DNA of 64,000 bases from JAKJGA01 sp029554345 (GTDB lineage: Bacteria > Spirochaetota > UBA4802 > JAFGJZ01). The notes under the pieces were generated by a model that had not been told where the DNA came from, made no database searches, and saw only the letters and a list, made by a program, of their open reading frames with translations. This document shows positions 61,068 to 64,000 of the stretch, one piece after another. Location: positions 8,411-72,410 of the forward strand of contig DAOPBR010000007.1 of assembly GCA_035395685.1 (NCBI GenBank), written 5' to 3'. Made by a program: the position numbers and the translations under genes. Within the stretch, counting starts at the first letter, position 1. Every line of letters starts with the position of its first letter.

Positions 61068-63986
61068 TTATTTATCCATTATCAATGCAGCTAACTGCGT
61101 TTTGTTGATCCGTTCTTTAAACGATATTTTGAAAGGTTCATTCTTGTGGTGTTCCGCCAATGCTTCAAAATACTTCTTTGCAAAATCGATTTTACCTTTT
61201 TCATCCACGGGTATTGCCGTTGATGATTTATAGCCCTTGGCTTCCACTACAAGGAATATTTTGTTACCTTCTGCGCTTTTTACGGCATAGCAGAAGTCCG
61301 GATTATAATCGCCTAACGGAGTTTTGATTTTTAGGCGCGGCAGTTTGCCGAAAATCTCAATGCTGTCTATATCAGGGTCTTGTTCAACAATTTCCAATTC
61401 AAAATCACTATCGTATTCTATCACATCTTCAAATACCCATTTTGATTTTAAAGAGAAATCCCCTGAAATATCTTTCTGATATTTCCCGACGCTGCCTGTA
61501 TCCAAATAGGTTTTTCCTTTTTCAGTTTTGAACACATTCGGCAAACCTGTTCCGTTAATACCATCGTATTTAATATTCGCTTTAAGCATTGCAATCAGGT
61601 TTTTATTGATTATTTCGGAAATCTCTCTTTGAGCTTGTTCGGGGTTGTTGCAGAGCATTTTGCTCTTAAAATCGTCACTTAAAGCATTGAATATCTTAAC
61701 AACAAACGAAATGGGAGTTTTAGTGTTATTCGATAAAGTACGGACCAATTCTAAATAATCCACTTTGCTTTTGTATGAAACCGTATCGGTAAGCTTTTCA
61801 GTTATAGCGCCTTGTTCTCCGATTTTATTTACATTAAGTTCAGCCTTTACCGTCTGCAATAATATTTGTTCTATGTTTACAGCTTCAATTTGCGCCTTGA
61901 TATTCTGTATCAGTTGGTTTTCTTGTTTCCCGCTTAATGTTTCCAAAACATAAAAAGCGTTTTTATTGATAGTACTCCACAGGTTTTTAAACTCTTTTAA
62001 ATGCGATGCTTTAATAAATACTTTCTTTTTATCTTTTTTGTTTTCCGCTTTTTGAACATAGTTGCTTGTATCTACGGCAAAAAGACTTTCAATCGCGTTT
62101 ACCTGTTCGTAGGGTAAATTTTGTTCTTTCAAAATCATAGAAAATTCGGGCGATTTTTCGTAAATCTTCTGTCCATCGACAATTGCCTTGCGGACAATCA
62201 TTTTCTTTTCTTTCAGCACATCATCAACCAAAGTTACGATTGTGTCATCATCAAAGCCCGATTTTTCCTTGAGTGTTTTAATGAGTTCTTGCTCTGTAAA
62301 AGTCTCTGAAATGAGAAATGAGTTGCTTAATATTTCATTCTGAATTGCTTCGACAAAGCCCTGCTCTTTATTTGAAACAACTACATCAAGGTTGTTGATT
62401 TTCCAAAACGCCTCTTGATCGTCATTCATATTTTTAAGCGTGTTACGCTCTAAATTTTGATTTACGCAAATGCGTAAACCTCGCCCAATTTGCTGCAGTT
62501 TCGATATTTCGCTTCCTTGATTGGAAAGCTTGCAGATTGTGAAAACATTCGGGTTGTCCCACCCTTCCTGCAATGCCCAAATGGAGAAAATGAACCGTGA
62601 GGGACTTTCAAACGAAAGCAATTTCTTTTTGTCCTTTAAAATTTCATCAACTCCCGCTTTTACTTTCTCGTCAGCGTTTCCTTTATCGCCTGAAAAATAT
62701 CCTTTATGAACCTGCAATGTATTTTCACTGTCGTAATCATTTTGCAGGTATTTGTAATAATCACTTGCCTGATCGAGTTTTATTACAAGCTCGCTGTATT
62801 GCTTTAAATATTCTTCTTCAAAAATATTTTTCACTTTTGGATTTTCGCCACGGAATAAACTGGTGTCGCTTTCCATAAAAAACAAAGTGAGAGCCTTTAC
62901 TCCCTGCTCAAAAAGCATCTTTTCTTTCTCAAAATGTATTTTAATGGTTTCTTTAATCATTGCCCGCAGAGATTCGTCAGACAAAGAGTAATCAACTTTC
63001 TCAATGGTGTCGTCTGATAAAACTACTGTATCGTTGAGAATTTTTTTGATGCTTTTACCGTTAAAAACCGCTCCGACACCCAATTCCCGCTTGGCTATTA
63101 TTCCGTTTGTTAATGTGCTTACATGAGCAATATTTTTTGAACCTATTTTTTCTATACCTATAAGTGTGTCAGTGTTCTCAACCACATCTTGCGTATAAAC
63201 AACAATTTTCTTAACTAAATTTTGTCTGAATGAAGTAATGCTGTCCAATACATAAGCTGCATTTGATAAGGGCAAGCTGTCTTTTTTCCTGGGAAACGTA
63301 GCACCAAAACGCAAATAATAATTATCAAAACCCTCAAAATAAGTCTTAAAAGCATTACCTTCAAAACGGTGAGGTTCATCCATTATTACAATCGGGTTTA
63401 AGCGCTTCAAACATTCTAAATAAGATTTCGGAGGTTCTTGATTGTTTATAAACAATTCCGGCTGGTTCATTTCCCGATCTAACGGACGATTTAAGATATT
63501 GTCTTTGCTGTTAAACGAGCTCGGTGTCATAACTAATACGGATAAATGCGAAGTTCCGATAAATTGTTTAACCGCTGAAAGGTTCCCTCCTTCATAAACA
63601 AAGGCTTCAATCTCTTTTTCTTTTTGATTAGCGTAGTAACTCTTAAAATAATCTTTAGTGTCTTCTAAGTTTGATTTTGTTCCTTCCCTAATTGGTACAG
63701 TGGGAATAAGAATGATATATTTCTTGTAACCGAAATTCCTGTTCAGTTCAAAAATGGTTTTAATGAAAGTAAATGTTTTTCCCGTTCCTGTTTCCATCAT
63801 GATATCTATGTTTTTGGTATCTTGGATCGGGAAATTGTATTTATTTATTTTATGATGCTCTTCCATCACTTCAACAAAGTTAATTCTCTGACGCAATTTT
63901 TCAAAAAGACTGACAATATTGTTTACACAGTTTTCCTGATAGGCTTGTATTTCATATTGGAACTGCTTGGTTTCGGTTTTAATCAT
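61068..63986 (-). CDS. res: Type III restriction endonuclease subunit Res
   Basis: A 972-residue SF2 helicase-nuclease. The N-terminal motor has Walker A METGTGKTFTFIKTI, motif II IVIMDEPHRFEG, and motif VI region LQQIGRGLRICVNQ. The C-terminal nuclease is PD-(D/E)xK, with NPDFCYAV and FLVVEAKGYKS. With Mod it cuts DNA carrying unmethylated head-to-head sites after ATP-driven communication. It is complete and comes first, whereas type III operons usually place mod before res. Lys/Ile-rich codon use resembles its neighbours rhuM and mod. Confidence 0.96.
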   Translation of the reverse strand: MIKTETKQFQYEIQAYQENCVNNIVSLFEKLRQRINFVEVMEEHHKINKYNFPIQDTKNIDIMMETGTGKTFTFIKTIFELNRNFGYKKYIILIPTVPIREGTKSNLEDTKDYFKSYYANQKEKEIEAFVYEGGNLSAVKQFIGTSHLSVLVMTPSSFNSKDNILNRPLDREMNQPELFINNQEPPKSYLECLKRLNPIVIMDEPHRFEGNAFKTYFEGFDNYYLRFGATFPRKKDSLPLSNAAYVLDSITSFRQNLVKKIVVYTQDVVENTDTLIGIEKIGSKNIAHVSTLTNGIIAKRELGVGAVFNGKSIKKILNDTVVLSDDTIEKVDYSLSDESLRAMIKETIKIHFEKEKMLFEQGVKALTLFFMESDTSLFRGENPKVKNIFEEEYLKQYSELVIKLDQASDYYKYLQNDYDSENTLQVHKGYFSGDKGNADEKVKAGVDEILKDKKKLLSFESPSRFIFSIWALQEGWDNPNVFTICKLSNQGSEISKLQQIGRGLRICVNQNLERNTLKNMNDDQEAFWKINNLDVVVSNKEQGFVEAIQNEILSNSFLISETFTEQELIKTLKEKSGFDDDTIVTLVDDVLKEKKMIVRKAIVDGQKIYEKSPEFSMILKEQNLPYEQVNAIESLFAVDTSNYVQKAENKKDKKKVFIKASHLKEFKNLWSTINKNAFYVLETLSGKQENQLIQNIKAQIEAVNIEQILLQTVKAELNVNKIGEQGAITEKLTDTVSYKSKVDYLELVRTLSNNTKTPISFVVKIFNALSDDFKSKMLCNNPEQAQREISEIINKNLIAMLKANIKYDGINGTGLPNVFKTEKGKTYLDTGSVGKYQKDISGDFSLKSKWVFEDVIEYDSDFELEIVEQDPDIDSIEIFGKLPRLKIKTPLGDYNPDFCYAVKSAEGNKIFLVVEAKGYKSSTAIPVDEKGKIDFAKKYFEALAEHHKNEPFKISFKERINKTQLAALIMDK

Positions 63987-64000
63987 TAGTTAATTCCATT

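Overview
The window is AT-rich, densely packed chromosomal DNA of an anaerobic Gram-negative-type bacterium. The best lineage hint is a P83/100-family protein (15688-17436), a family I know mainly from spirochaetes. A chemotaxis phosphatase CheX, many MORN/TPR/lipoprotein-type envelope proteins and a heptad-repeat membrane protein reminiscent of borrelial Bdr proteins also fit Spirochaetota. This placement is an inference, and the window holds no rRNA to test it. A 100-N gap at 59369-59468 shows that the sequence comes from a draft assembly.

Layout. 1-5505 (+): the end of nadA, then a five-gene operon for [FeFe]-hydrogenase cofactor assembly (TM1266-type regulator, hydG, hydE, an aspartase/fumarase-family lyase, hydF). 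No hydrogenase structural gene is in the window. 5506-9448 (-): a sensor kinase, cofactor-independent phosphoglycerate mutase with a small partner gene, and tRNA-Phe. 9493-11420 (+): a TPR protein and a receiver-ATPase protein. 11455-18259 (-): ftsZ and an envelope/metabolic cluster (MORN lipoprotein, P83/100, PfkB kinase, methyltransferase, MBL hydrolase). 18369 (+): ssb. 18753-23565 (-): a tightly coupled run of YgiT zinc finger, gltX, two exported proteins and a dihydrouridine synthase, plus a barrel protein. 23829-28726 (+): the heptad-repeat protein, a cation/proton antiporter, a four-domain sulfur-handling flavoprotein and a phosphopantetheinyl transferase. 28716-35705 (-): rpe, a cysteine-cluster protein, a B12-radical SAM enzyme, a metalloprotease/propeller/barrel protein and an M15-like peptidase. 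35813-37177 (+): an ECF sigma/anti-sigma unit.

37996-40511 (+) is a copper module: CsoR, a 16-codon Met/His peptide ORF and CopA, with a CsoR-type operator in front. 40923-45571 (+) is the most striking system: CheY, CheX, an ammonium transporter fused to PAS, Hpt and CheA-type kinase domains, and a PAS-adenylate/guanylate cyclase. It looks like an ammonium-sensing phosphorelay with its own output regulator, phosphatase and second-messenger enzyme.

45671-64000 (all - strand) is more accessory: a pirin, a lipoprotein gene broken by a 7-bp tandem duplication, a barrel protein, a beta-helix lipoprotein, two toxin-antitoxin pairs, a SWIM-SNF2 helicase, a decayed RhuM-like gene, a REP-associated transposase with a palindrome inside its own coding sequence, and a type III restriction-modification operon (res-rhuM-mod). 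The mod gene is cut only by the assembly gap, whose two flanks are the same 55 bp.
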